A DNA stretch of 36,455 bases from DAIQON01 sp036787835 (lineage in GTDB: Bacteria; Patescibacteriota; Saccharimonadia; Saccharimonadales; UBA4665), in the NCBI GenBank assembly GCA_036787835.1, contig DAIQON010000010.1:1-36455 (forward strand), written 5' to 3'. Shown one piece after another: positions 25,106-33,311 of this stretch. Position 1 is the first letter of the stretch; every line of letters starts with the position of its first letter. The notes under the pieces were generated by a model, which was not told where the DNA came from, did no database searches, and saw only the letters and a program-made list of their open reading frames with translations. The translations under genes and the position numbers were made by a program.

Positions 25106-25168
25106 GTGGCAGATATTGAACAAATTAGCGAAACTTTAGCTAAAGACTTAACCATCGGCCCATACTAA
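25106..25168 (+). CDS. possible 20-residue leader peptide
   Basis: A GTG frame encodes MADIEQISETLAKDLTIGPY and stops 3 bases before the EamA start. It could be a leader peptide, the 5' remnant of another gene, or chance. A GGGTATA stretch precedes it. Confidence 0.25.
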   Translation: MADIEQISETLAKDLTIGPY

Positions 25169-25171
25169 AGT

Positions 25172-26074
25172 ATGTACTTAGCAAAACAAAAATACCTACT
25201 CCCTTTACTGGCTTTAGTACTCGCCAATACACTCTGGGGGATGAATACCTTCTTGATAAAAATGGGATTGGAATCTATTCCGGTACCTATTTTTATTGCT
25301 ATACGCTTTCTAACTGCTTCACTTTTCATACTGCCGTTTGCTATTCGTAGCTGGAAGCCCTTGAAGCGTAAAGATTTCTTATTGTTATTGCTGTCTTCAA
25401 TATTTTATATAACTTTGAGCGTCACGGCGCTTAATATCGGGCTGTCAAAGACTACGGCTAGCAATGCAGCAATCATTTGGCTGCTTATGCCAATATTACT
25501 ATTCCTATTGTCCGCTTCATTTCTTAGAGAGAAGTTAAGTCTCAAAACTTTTCTGGGTATTACTGTTGCTCTAGCCGGATCATTACTGATTATTAGTAAA
25601 CCGTGGGACGCGGCTAGTGGCTCCGCTGCACTTACCGGTAATCTGCTGATCGTCATCGCGGTCTTCTGTAATGCGATTAGCACTATTATCTGCAAGCCCT
25701 TATCCAAGAATATCGGCTCCTATCAAATGACCTTTATGAACTTCTTCCCTGGAATCCTACCGATTGCTATTTATGCTTGCACAAAACTTGGCACTTGGAA
25801 TATTGGGGCAACAACCACCCGAAGCCTTACTGCACTTGTAGTAAGTACCGTTGCGGTAGTCATAGCGAACTTCTTATTCTTCTACGCACTACGCTACAAA
25901 CAAGTTCAGAGCGTAGGTACCTATCAGTATATTGACCCACTTGTAACGGTAGCGGGTGCCTGGGTTTTCTTATCTGAGCGACCAATACCTACTTTCTATA
26001 TAGGGGCAGTACTAGTCTTGATAGGTGTATATATTGTTGAAACTAAAATGCGGTTGCAGAAAGAGCGGATTTAA
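25172..26074 (+). CDS. EamA/DMT-superfamily transporter
   Basis: The 300-residue protein has ten hydrophobic helices in two repeats of five, the drug/metabolite transporter layout. Typical marks are ANTLWGMNTFLIKMGL in helix 1, TTASNAAIIWLLMPILLFLL in helix 4, LREKLSLKTFLGITVALAGS between helices 4 and 5, and YQYIDPLVTVAGAWVFLSER near helix 9. Members export metabolites, amino acids or drugs; the substrate cannot be predicted. It follows a possible leader peptide by 3 bases and has no strong SD. The length is standard. Confidence 0.9.
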   Translation: MYLAKQKYLLPLLALVLANTLWGMNTFLIKMGLESIPVPIFIAIRFLTASLFILPFAIRSWKPLKRKDFLLLLLSSIFYITLSVTALNIGLSKTTASNAAIIWLLMPILLFLLSASFLREKLSLKTFLGITVALAGSLLIISKPWDAASGSAALTGNLLIVIAVFCNAISTIICKPLSKNIGSYQMTFMNFFPGILPIAIYACTKLGTWNIGATTTRSLTALVVSTVAVVIANFLFFYALRYKQVQSVGTYQYIDPLVTVAGAWVFLSERPIPTFYIGAVLVLIGVYIVETKMRLQKERI

Positions 26075-26214
26075 TTATTTTCGTTTTTGTGTACGCTAAC
26101 CAATTTTGATGTAGTAAGATACGGGCCGGTGCAACCCTCGGTCGTTCATAACGAACGCACGTAGTTCCTGACACCAGACACGTCAGTAAATGTATGCTAA
26201 GATAGGCTCTGCTC

Positions 26215-26799
26215 CTACCTGTTTTTTAGTAGCCACTTAAAAACCTCACCGGAGTCCTTACTGGGCGGAAAGATAGGATAGAAAACTTTAACGACTTTGT
26301 TATTTTTAAAAATTAGTGTCACCCTTTTGAGTAACTGCAAATCTTGCCACCGAAATGTTGGTAGCCTTAAGCTATTAGCAAATTTCATATTCTCGTCACT
26401 TAAAAGCTCATATTCAATCTCTAGGCGTTTTGCTGCCTCCACCTGATAATCTGATGAATTATTACTCAAGCCATAAACCATAACGCCTATCTCGTTAAAC
26501 CTTGTTAACGTGTCTCTGTAACCACAAACCTGAGATGTGCAACCGCAGGCTCCAGGAATAGCGTTCCATTCTTCCTCATGGTTAATAAGTTTTTGGTTAA
26601 ACGGGCTACCAGTCATGGGGTATACAAAAATAACCGTAAACTATGAGGTTGATTGACTGGGATTTACTAATTTACCCATCGTTGATCGAAGTTCTACTGA
26701 AGGCATTTCCATACCAAGCAGGTGATCACATGCACCATCGTCCCTAGGCTCGGGTAGGCCATCGGGTAAATAATTGAAATCGTCTTTTTTGGAACTCAT
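26215..26799 (-). pseudogene. peroxiredoxin-like gene interrupted by one TAG
   Basis: Two pieces in the same frame make one peroxiredoxin-like protein. The first (MSSKKDDFNYLPDGLPEPRD, then DHLLGMEMPSVELRSTMGK) ends at a TAG at 26643-26641; the second continues FTVIFVYPMTGSPFNQ, GACGCTSQVCGYRD with the redox Cys pair, LLSDENMKFANSLRLPTF and the FYPIFPP ending. Family members have 'YVYPRTG.' directly after the 'PG' turn, so the TAG replaces one residue in an otherwise intact frame. The start is set at 26799 by a TATACT box 8 bases upstream. As read, no full enzyme is made unless TAG is suppressed or an internal start is used. Confidence 0.8.
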
Positions 26800-26880
26800 G
26801 AATTCAGTATATACCTTCGAGCCTTTACTACAATTTGGTTGAGCCTTAAGCCAATGGCACAACTAAAATTCTAGACCGAT

Positions 26881-27447
26881 ATGCTCAGCCAGACGCAGCG
26901 TGCTAATATCAGACCTATGTCACTATTTTTAATTACTGGACTGCCCGGCACGGGAAAATCTACAGTACGAGCCGAATTAGTAACTCGTGGTATAGAAGCG
27001 TACGATGGAGACGAAGACCATTTAGCACACTGGTACGACGATGCAGGTATTCCCGTACCTATAGAGAATGAAGTGCGTACACCAGAGTTTGTTAATACTC
27101 ATACACGAGATATTGCAAGGCAAACAGTCGTTAACCTAGCGACTCGGGCAATCGGCATTGAGCTAGTATTTCTTTGTGGGGATCCTGAGAACGAAGATAA
27201 GCTGCAAGATATATTTACAGGAATATTTGCTCTCACTTTAGATGATAAAATTCGTCAACATAGATTAGACATCAGAAAAAATAATCCTTGGGGTAAGCTG
27301 CCGCATGAACGCGAATATGATCAAGCGCATATAGACATTGCTCTCAATAGATACAAAAGGCCTAACTACATCACTATAGATGCGTCTCAAACTCCGGAAA
27401 ATATCGTAGACTTTATCTTAAGAACAGTAACAAGCAAAAAGTTCTAG
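26881..27447 (+). CDS. P-loop kinase of the adenylate/shikimate kinase type
   Basis: This 188-residue protein has Walker A GLPGTGKS at 20-27 after a strand SLFLIT, an acceptor-site-like AYDGDEDHLAHW (about 39-50), a strand IELVFLCGDPEN (about 97-108) and an Arg-rich lid region (RQHRLDIRKNNPWGKLPHER). It probably phosphorylates a small molecule or nucleotide; the acceptor is unknown. TAAAAT lies 9 bases before the first ATG, and ATG 26917 is an alternative start directly before the P-loop strand. The 3' end overlaps a convergent recombinase remnant. Confidence 0.75.
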   Translation: MLSQTQRANIRPMSLFLITGLPGTGKSTVRAELVTRGIEAYDGDEDHLAHWYDDAGIPVPIENEVRTPEFVNTHTRDIARQTVVNLATRAIGIELVFLCGDPENEDKLQDIFTGIFALTLDDKIRQHRLDIRKNNPWGKLPHEREYDQAHIDIALNRYKRPNYITIDASQTPENIVDFILRTVTSKKF

Positions 27448-27729
27448 ACCTATATGCCCAGACATGAGTCTTGAGTCGAATGTTTTAGGTACAAATATCT
27501 TATTTACCCCCGTTATTTTAGTACAGTCTGGTGTGCCTAAAAGGACTTCGTCGTATGTTGGTGCATTATTGAAGATTATTCCAAAATATTTAGCTTGTAA
27601 CACCGGATTATCGATGTGAAACAGTAGTTCATCGAGGTGTGCCAAGTAGTAGCTGACATAGGCTTTTGATTTCTCGATACTTATAGCAGGCTGCTGCGAT
27701 TCGGTCTTTTCTTTTTCACCGTATTTTCT
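27418..27729 (-). pseudogene. C-terminal remnant of a serine recombinase (probable)
   Basis: An open stretch with no proper start encodes EKSKAYVSYYLAHLDELLFH, then NPVLQAKYFGIIFNNAPTYDEVLLGTP. The last segments resemble the C-terminal tail of large serine recombinases in this group ('NP..qa.yF.iiF...PTYeEi..GTP'). A TGA at 27730 ends the frame upstream and no catalytic part is present. It overlaps the end of the convergent kinase gene by 30 bases. It suggests that an earlier integration event took place in this cargo zone. Alternatively it is a small gene starting with TTG at 27645. Confidence 0.5.
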
Positions 27730-27757
27730 TCAACTCCTCTGTTATGATTAAAACGGT

Positions 27758-28339
27758 ATGAAAGAATTTCTTGCACTTGTTGCAACTGCCCTAATAGTTA
27801 TTGCCTATATACCCTACATAAGAGACGTGCTAAAAAAGAAAACGCACCCACATGCCTATAGTTGGTTTATCTCTGGCTCATTAACACTTATTGCATTTGG
27901 GTTACAGGTCAGTAAGGGTGCGGGCTGGGGAGCTGTTCCAACGTTTGTTGGTGGGCTAGCTGGTCTGCTCATTTTTACACTATGTTTTATCAAAAAGCGT
28001 TCGCCTATTACTAAGTCAGACACGCTCTTCTTTCTGCTTGCTCTCATTGCTGCTGGGCTTTGGTTAATTGCCAATCAGCCAGTACTATCCATCATACTGC
28101 TATCAGCAGCCGATATTCTGTCATTTATCCCAACAATTCGTAAGTCATGGAAGAAGCCAAATCAAGAAACGGTTTTTTTCTATTTTGTTAGCTCCCTTAG
28201 GTTTACCCTAGCAACTATTGCAGTCCAGCAGTACAGCGTAGTTACTGTTCTATATCCTGCCATTGGAGCTGTCGCAGATGTTTGTACAGGTGCCTATCTA
28301 CTGATTCGTAGACGTATCGTAAAGGCCAAGTTGCTCTAA
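27758..28339 (+). CDS. PQ-loop-like membrane protein
   Basis: The 193-residue protein has six or seven membrane helices in two similar halves. Each half begins with a Pro-hinge segment followed by a basic turn: IAYIPYIRDVLKKKTHPHAY (about 16-35) and LSFIPTIRKSWKKPNQETVF (about 121-140). This is the layout of PQ-loop/MtN3-type proteins, including transporters such as SWEET and cystinosin, here with a degenerate PQ motif (PY, PT). The substrate is unknown. TATGAT lies before the ATG and there is no SD, so it looks leaderless. Confidence 0.7.
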   Translation: MKEFLALVATALIVIAYIPYIRDVLKKKTHPHAYSWFISGSLTLIAFGLQVSKGAGWGAVPTFVGGLAGLLIFTLCFIKKRSPITKSDTLFFLLALIAAGLWLIANQPVLSIILLSAADILSFIPTIRKSWKKPNQETVFFYFVSSLRFTLATIAVQQYSVVTVLYPAIGAVADVCTGAYLLIRRRIVKAKLL

Positions 28340-28414
28340 CTTCTTAGCGACAAGGACATAATCAAGGAATATGGTGTGCCTAGTGGCGGACTCATGCCCA
28401 GCCAAGCATAAGTA

Positions 28415-28942
28415 CTATTGATCTCTTATGCTTCTAATAAGTTCATCCATGGGTAAATCAACGGGGACAGGTCTAGTCGACAATAGTTCATCTTCGACTT
28501 CAGGAAGTTCCGGCCATTCATCAAAAGATCCATGTATTTCATTAAACCCATCTGTCGCCATAGCGCCAAGTATCTCTGCTTCTCTTCTTCTTACTATGTC
28601 TCTAGGGTCAATATCTGGTGGAATTGGTGATTCGCCATTTCTTGGCAAACTAATTCTTCGTCTAGTTAATAAACTGACCGCTCCTCTTGCTACATCATTT
28701 GGTGTTATTAACCGATTAACGTAAATACCTGCAGGAGTACCAGCACGATCCACTGCACTTGCGTCCCTAAATCTAACGAACTGTTCACCAGTTTTTGCTT
28801 TAGTAACGTGATCGAAGAGACCATGAAAGACTTTGTCGGATTTTTTTGTGTAAGTTCCACTTACCTCACCATCATAACGACCAACATAAGCCCATAACGA
28901 TTCAATACTTCCGGGTGTGTGTGGTTTTTTTCTCAAACTCAT
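28415..28942 (-). CDS. hypothetical protein
   Basis: This 175-residue soluble protein has a basic N-terminal half with SIESLWAYVGRYDGEVSGTY (12-31) and RFRDASAVDRAG, and an acidic C-terminal half ending DLPMDELIRSIRDQ. I do not recognise it. It shares the TTGCAA promoter block with the gene at 24602, although here the leader would be about 107 bases. The 253 bases upstream (28943-29195) hold this promoter block and no gene. Confidence 0.6.
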   Translation of the reverse strand: MSLRKKPHTPGSIESLWAYVGRYDGEVSGTYTKKSDKVFHGLFDHVTKAKTGEQFVRFRDASAVDRAGTPAGIYVNRLITPNDVARGAVSLLTRRRISLPRNGESPIPPDIDPRDIVRRREAEILGAMATDGFNEIHGSFDEWPELPEVEDELLSTRPVPVDLPMDELIRSIRDQ

Positions 28943-29048
28943 GCATTTACTAAAACAGATTTAAGGCTTTATTTCAAGAAAGGTTCGGAACTCGGACTGG
29001 ACGCCCAGCAATAAACGACCTAAATATTCTGAATAGATTTATTCTATT

Positions 29049-29089
29049 ATTATAGAATGCCACACCCCTATTGCAACCATAACCATTTG
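29049..29089 (-). promoter_or_regulatory. shared TTGCAA promoter block, copy 2
   Basis: TTGCAA (29076-29071), a 16-base spacer and TATAAT (29054-29049) on the minus strand, preceded by the same CAAATGGTTATGG as copy 1. The upstream flank can fold back on it: GCAACCATAACCATTTG against CAAGATGGTTACCGGTTGC. Confidence 0.65.
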
Positions 29090-29195
29090 TTCTACTCAAG
29101 ATGGTTACCGGTTGCCAACATGGTCCGAAATGAGTTCGTCGTGTTCCAGGGCGCTAGTCCTTGCATTTATAGTTTATTGATGTAACCATATTCCT

Positions 29196-29831
29196 ATGAT
29201 AGAACAAGCGCTTCGAGCAAATGATAATAGCTTTGCTGACCTTGGCGTAAGAGTTGAATTTGACGGAGCTCTTTACGGTGAACTATTGGATCACTTAATA
29301 ACAGAGCTAGAACTTGAAGTTCCGGTTGATAGCGAGCCTGTCGTTGAGATGGCTCCTGCTCCATTATGGGGAATGTCCGTAGGTGGACGTACCTTGAACT
29401 ATCTCACTGGCGATACAGCGGACGATCCTTTTGGCTATTACTCTGCCAACAGACACATCATTGATATATCGGCTCCAAAGGATCAGGACGCAGTAAATCG
29501 ACTACTCTTAAAAGGTACAAGACAATGGGCAGGACACTTAAGCGGTGAGGCAAAGGAAGCAGACGAAAGAGATGACAGACGTCAATATAGGCATTGGGGT
29601 GAGGTGATTGGTGGGGCGGGTATTGGTGCAACAGTCGGGATCGAAGCGTTCGGTGGTAGCTATGGAGCTATTCTTGGCACATCTGTAGGCATGCTCGGCG
29701 GAATTGCCATACTAGCCGAAGATGTGGGCCGTGATCCGTATAGAAAAAAGGTTAGAGAGTTTAGCCGTGACCCTGAAATGATGGCTAAGTATGGACAGAT
29801 AGTCACCTATCATATGATTAGTGGACGTTAA
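29196..29831 (+). CDS. hypothetical protein with C-terminal glycine-zipper segment
   Basis: This 211-residue protein has an acidic N-terminal half. A Gly/Ala-rich hydrophobic stretch (about 137-173; GEVIGGAGIGATVGIEAFGG, then GAILGTSVGMLGGIAIL) looks like a glycine-zipper membrane hairpin. The C terminus is charged (DPYRKKVREFSRDP). It could associate with the membrane through the zipper. Family unknown. No SD is seen at the ATG. Confidence 0.55.
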   Translation: MIEQALRANDNSFADLGVRVEFDGALYGELLDHLITELELEVPVDSEPVVEMAPAPLWGMSVGGRTLNYLTGDTADDPFGYYSANRHIIDISAPKDQDAVNRLLLKGTRQWAGHLSGEAKEADERDDRRQYRHWGEVIGGAGIGATVGIEAFGGSYGAILGTSVGMLGGIAILAEDVGRDPYRKKVREFSRDPEMMAKYGQIVTYHMISGR

Positions 29832-29980
29832 TTTGAGTACTTATCTCTAAATAACATGCTTTTTTATTCGTCCACATTATGCGATTCATTTGCTTCTTAG
29901 GTTCAGATAAGTTCATACATTGACTATATTAAACGTATTTATGCTTGCAATCGTGATAGAAAAGTCACAAACTTGTACTT

Positions 29981-30529
29981 ATGACACAGAATAATCAGGT
30001 TGGCGAGGCAGCTCGGCTTCATCGCACAGTATTAGATTTTGGGCCAGAAGAAGTCCAATATGAGGATGAGTCCGCTCGTATTCTTGCAGTAGCTAACACT
30101 AGTGCGTTTCAAAGAGGACTGAAGTGGGAAACAGATGTGTCTACACAAGAAGTGACTAGGTTATTTCGACCTTTTCTAGATCAAGCGAGTGATGCCGAAG
30201 TTATATTTACTGCCGAGAACGGCTATATCGAGAGAAAGCGTGGTCTTTCTGAGTCGGACAAGCATCTAAGAGTCGTCGAGGCCCTAGCTGGAAATATCAG
30301 ACACTTTAGTCTAGAGATTGATTTGCCAGAAACTGGCCGGGTTATATTAGGTCTGGATACGGGCGTTAGGGTAAAGTCAGAGTTTCCTAGGCTAATGTCT
30401 GTAATGGGTAGGGCTATAGACGCAGGCTTCCTAAGACCGCTCTTTCAAGATTCAGCGACTGAAGCAATACGACCTTACTTCGATCAAATAGTTGGCGAAT
30501 TACCAGCCCTAGAACCTACCGCCTCATAG
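29981..30529 (+). CDS. hypothetical protein
   Basis: This encodes 182 residues, soluble and acidic, with an alternating strand-helix pattern in the middle (DAEVIFTAENGYIERKRGLS) and a Phe/Arg-rich end. I do not recognise it. The start has no SD. Its 3' end overlaps the convergent HAD gene by 6 bases. The 149 bases before it hold AT-rich sequence without a clear gene. Confidence 0.55.
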   Translation: MTQNNQVGEAARLHRTVLDFGPEEVQYEDESARILAVANTSAFQRGLKWETDVSTQEVTRLFRPFLDQASDAEVIFTAENGYIERKRGLSESDKHLRVVEALAGNIRHFSLEIDLPETGRVILGLDTGVRVKSEFPRLMSVMGRAIDAGFLRPLFQDSATEAIRPYFDQIVGELPALEPTAS

Positions 30530-31102
30530 CATTGTTTTTGCACTAAGAGCCTCAAACTCGAGCTTGAATTGTTCGAAGTCTCTATAGCATATACCTTGAA
30601 TACCTAAAGATTTAGCAATATCAATGTTCTCTTGCATATCATCTATCATTAATGCCTCATTTAAAGAAACGCCTAGTTTTTCGCATACGAGACTAAAAAT
30701 CTCAGGATTTGGCTTGGCTAGTTCAACCATTCCAGATAGAACTACAGTATCAAATAGCTGATCGTATTCATCCTGATTAAAGAACCCGTCCATCATATCG
30801 CCCCCAATATTACTCAAAAGTGCAGTTTTGTATTGTTTACGCGCTTGTATAACAAAGGCTACTAATGCTTTGTCTATATCCCCATGAAAGAAACGTTGCT
30901 CTACTGCGGAGTGGCTATCACCTAAAATCTGGGCTGCCTGTTTAACAAAATCTGCTTTAGTAAGTTTGCCGTGACTTGCTTGGTCATCTAGGTTATGGAG
31001 GGCCTCAGCTTTATCTTTTGAAGTTTTCGGATCACGCATATAAGCGAACACTGGGTCGCTATAGAAAACACCAAAACAGTCAAATATAAGTGCACGAATC
31101 AT
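30524..31102 (-). CDS. HAD-superfamily hydrolase
   Basis: The 192 residues show the HAD motifs: I, IFDCFGV with nucleophile Asp8 (the usual second Asp is Phe10); II, LLSNIGG (Ser about 97); III, the Lys in AKPNPEIF (about 129-136); IV, MIDDMQENI (about 152-160). The helical cap lies between motifs I and II (subfamily IA). Members are mostly phosphatases; the missing second Asp also occurs in some phosphatases and in dehalogenase-like members. It follows the pentapeptide gene by 8 bases on the same strand, so both are driven by the 49-nt promoter module at 31753. Confidence 0.85.
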   Translation of the reverse strand: MIRALIFDCFGVFYSDPVFAYMRDPKTSKDKAEALHNLDDQASHGKLTKADFVKQAAQILGDSHSAVEQRFFHGDIDKALVAFVIQARKQYKTALLSNIGGDMMDGFFNQDEYDQLFDTVVLSGMVELAKPNPEIFSLVCEKLGVSLNEALMIDDMQENIDIAKSLGIQGICYRDFEQFKLEFEALSAKTML

Positions 31103-31110
31103 ATAGACCG

Positions 31111-31755
31111 CTAGTCTCTAACTGTTATCTTTAGTTCACTTGCCAGTAAGGGTGCTATCGATGATAGTTGAACTGAATCGATAATAGCCCCAGTGAAACT
31201 GCTGATCCCTAGTATTTGGGTAATATCAGATGTTCTAAAGTCGACATTACTCAACTTAGAGTTAGAGAACTCAACTTTAATTAGTGAACAATTCTTAAAA
31301 TACACATTCGTAAGTTCAGATGAGTTAAAATCAGCTTCATCAAGTACGCAATCTTCAAAACAGACACTAGAAAGCTTTGCATACCTAAAATTAACTAGAT
31401 TAAGTTTACAGTTTTCAAACGTAACATCTTTAAAACTACTGCTTTGCAGCTGAAGACCACTACATCTCGAATCTTTAACTAGTACTCGTCTCCAGGAGGC
31501 ATCCGGTAGTTTAGCTGTGGTTATATCGCCATGAACTATACTGACGTCACTCAAGTTCGTATTCTCTAGCTTAGCGTTTATTGCAATGATCTTCTCAAGC
31601 TTTAGCTCATTGGCCGAGAAGCTCCTAACAATAAGATTACTAATGTCTTCATCCTGGATAAGGGCTGATGTAAGAGTTTTGTCTTGCTTCATTAGGTACC
31701 CTAGGCCTTTTAGCGTGTCTACATCGTCGGGTAATTGAGGCAATACAATATTCAT
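31111..31755 (-). CDS. pentapeptide-repeat-like protein
   Basis: In this 214-residue protein residues about 60-185 consist of five-residue repeats of the A(D/N)LXX type with degenerate steps, such as NLVNFRYAKLSSVCFEDCVL and EADFNSSELTNVYFKNCSL. The product should form a right-handed quadrilateral beta-helix. Family members include the DNA-mimic proteins that protect gyrase and many of unknown role. The gene shares its promoter module with the SGNH hydrolase at 15162 and is followed by the HAD gene, which suggests a two-gene unit. No signal peptide is seen. Confidence 0.8.
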   Translation of the reverse strand: MNIVLPQLPDDVDTLKGLGYLMKQDKTLTSALIQDEDISNLIVRSFSANELKLEKIIAINAKLENTNLSDVSIVHGDITTAKLPDASWRRVLVKDSRCSGLQLQSSSFKDVTFENCKLNLVNFRYAKLSSVCFEDCVLDEADFNSSELTNVYFKNCSLIKVEFSNSKLSNVDFRTSDITQILGISSFTGAIIDSVQLSSIAPLLASELKITVRD

Positions 31756-31801
31756 AAACGAAGTATAACAAAAAACAGAGACATTTTATCCCTGCTTAAG
31801 C
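31753..31801 (-). promoter_or_regulatory. 49-nt promoter module of the pentapeptide-HAD pair
   Basis: On the minus strand the dyad GCAGGGATAAAATGTCTCTG, a T6 run and TATACT lead to the ATG 7 bases later. About 44 of 49 bases equal the module at 15116-15164, and the stem is kept by a G-U pair. Here no gene on this strand lies close upstream, so the hairpin is not simply a terminator. Confidence 0.65.
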
Positions 31802-31952
31802 ACTACTGTTATGAGAAGGTGTTTATCTTTACGTAGTCTCGTAGTATACATCCCGAACTCACTTCTCAAGGTAGTACCTTGTCTCCACCTTGACATGCGA
31901 GTCTCCTTGGGATGATTCTATCTCTCCGATACGTAAAGTAAAGGAGAAAGAT

Positions 31953-32150
31953 ATGAATTTATTAAAATTAATGAGTGATTATTCACTAGATCGTTTGTTG
32001 TTAGAGAATCTAGCATTAGAGCGAGTATGTTCTTGTGGTTATTGGCAGCTAGCAGATAATCTTCAAGATACATCTGACGAGATATTAATTAATATCGTTG
32101 AGCATAAGTATATCTGTGATATGTGCGGTCTAGAAGGAGGTGCGCTATGA
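31953..32150 (+). CDS. small zinc-ribbon-like protein
   Basis: The start at 31953 has a strong SD (AAAGGAG) 7 bases upstream, so I prefer it to an ATG at 31890. The 65-residue protein has two Cys pairs, VCSCGYW (about 25-31) and ICDMCGLEGG near the end, that could bind one zinc. It belongs with the next gene, whose ATG overlaps its stop. A small regulatory or phage-like accessory role is possible. Family unknown. Confidence 0.6.
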   Translation: MNLLKLMSDYSLDRLLLENLALERVCSCGYWQLADNLQDTSDEILINIVEHKYICDMCGLEGGAL

Positions 32151-32410
32151 ACTCAGACACTACATATAACGGTTGGTCTAACCGTGAAACATGGCTAGTT
32201 AGCTTATGGCTCAACAATGATCCAATGAGCTATTCAATGTTTAGCGAAGCACTTGAGCTAGATACAAGTGACTTTAAAAAAGCTGAGTGGTTAAAAAATC
32301 ACATCGAAGTTGATATGTATGATCTGCCACTTGAAGCTAGTCTATGGTGTGACTTGTTAGGTACAGCCCTAGCAAGAGTAGACTGGCGCGAAGTAATAGA
32401 GAAAAACTAG
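32147..32410 (+). CDS. small phage/plasmid-type protein with NGWSNRETW motif
   Basis: The ATG at 32147 overlaps the previous stop (ATGA) and has a very strong SD (AAGGAGG) 7 bases before it, so the longer frame from 32123 is not used. The 87-residue protein starts TTYNGWSNRETWLVSLWLNN, a pattern I know from small proteins of phages and plasmids whose role is unknown. The strong SDs of this pair contrast with the leaderless genes around them and suggest a phage-like origin. Confidence 0.65.
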   Translation: MNSDTTYNGWSNRETWLVSLWLNNDPMSYSMFSEALELDTSDFKKAEWLKNHIEVDMYDLPLEASLWCDLLGTALARVDWREVIEKN

Positions 32411-32449
32411 CTCTATCGCCCTGAGTAAGGCGTTAAACTGCTCTCTATT

Positions 32450-33094
32450 TTAGTAAGAAATGCCCCCGACCCCAATGGCCCATAATCCTTTGACTTCAAC
32501 GTCAATCAGCGGTTCTCCACTTTCTGGATCGATAACCGGTGTCTGATAGTATCCACTATCTAGTCTATCAGGAGACAATCTTCGGGGACTGATTTGTAAT
32601 AGGTTATCTTTCAATAACACATTTCTTACTATGCCGCTGGCTTTATCTCTGAGTCCATGCACAAACCTTGGTTCTGCTTGGCCGCCACCATCCAGGCCGC
32701 TTGGGTAGTAATAAGCAACTATCGGTCGAATGCTCTTGTCAACCGCTCTAACAACGACCTGCTTACCCATATATCTAGCTTTTACTGCTGTTTCTTGTTC
32801 ACTAAGTCTCTCCCCAAGTCTCATTGAAAGTGCTAGCTTTTCGTAAGCTGTTCGACTCATCGCAGCGATATCAACAAGTTCTGGTTCTGGTGGAGCAGCC
32901 AGTTGTTCTGGCAAGCCTTCAAGTCCTTCGTATATAGTAGTGTCAACTAGGTTGCTCAAGATAATAGCTTCCAGAGAGCCTCTGTCTTGGTCAAGATTAA
33001 CTATTCTTTGACCAATTCTTGAAGCAGTTTCGTACTGAGTTAGTAGATCTTCAGCCGATACTATTCCTAGTTGTGTTTCTGGTGCTAATGCCAT
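32450..33094 (-). CDS. hypothetical protein
   Basis: The 214-residue protein (start 33094) is acidic and helical in the first 130 residues and beta-rich later (QVVVRAVDKSIRPIVAYYYP, then VIDPESGEPLIDVEVKG). It ends GLWAIGVGGISY. Family unknown. The start is chosen because TAATACTAATAG lies immediately upstream on the minus strand, with no SD; the frame extends to 33130 but would include the promoter. Confidence 0.55.
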   Translation of the reverse strand: MALAPETQLGIVSAEDLLTQYETASRIGQRIVNLDQDRGSLEAIILSNLVDTTIYEGLEGLPEQLAAPPEPELVDIAAMSRTAYEKLALSMRLGERLSEQETAVKARYMGKQVVVRAVDKSIRPIVAYYYPSGLDGGGQAEPRFVHGLRDKASGIVRNVLLKDNLLQISPRRLSPDRLDSGYYQTPVIDPESGEPLIDVEVKGLWAIGVGGISY

Positions 33095-33141
33095 ATCTAT
33101 TAGTATTAGCTCAACAAAGGTATTTAGCAAGCATTACGGGG

Positions 33142-33255
33142 TTAAAGCGAGATAAGCTCATCTCCCTCTACGTCATCGCTCCATATGGCATTATCGCCAT
33201 CAGTACCAAGAAGTCGTTTAGTAGTGGTTGCAAAGATATCAAAATCTTCAAGCAA
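33142..33255 (-). CDS. possible 37-residue acidic peptide
   Basis: A TTG-started frame encodes LLEDFDIFATTTKRLLGTDG, then DNAIWSDDVEGDELISL. TATACT lies 6 bases before the TTG. The composition looks protein-like and matches the acidic style of the neighbours. The alternative is a C-terminal remnant. Confidence 0.3.
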   Translation of the reverse strand: MLEDFDIFATTTKRLLGTDGDNAIWSDDVEGDELISL

Positions 33256-33311
33256 TGGTTCAGTATATTTTAAGACGTTATGTTTCACTGAATGATATAA
33301 TTCTATTGACT

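Noticed and set aside
26215..26799. Alternative genetic code as the reason for the internal TAG
   Set aside because: TAG ends many other genes normally (for example 16731 and 33544), so general reassignment is excluded.
24649..29120. Integron attC sites, suggested by the imperfect hairpins and cassette-like genes
   Set aside because: No GTTRRRY/RYYYAAC core pairs and no integron integrase are present; the best hairpins coincide with promoter boxes.
33019..33273. Plus-strand frame over the start of the minus gene at 33094
   Set aside because: It overlaps a better-supported minus-strand gene and has no promoter or SD; the translation lacks domain character.
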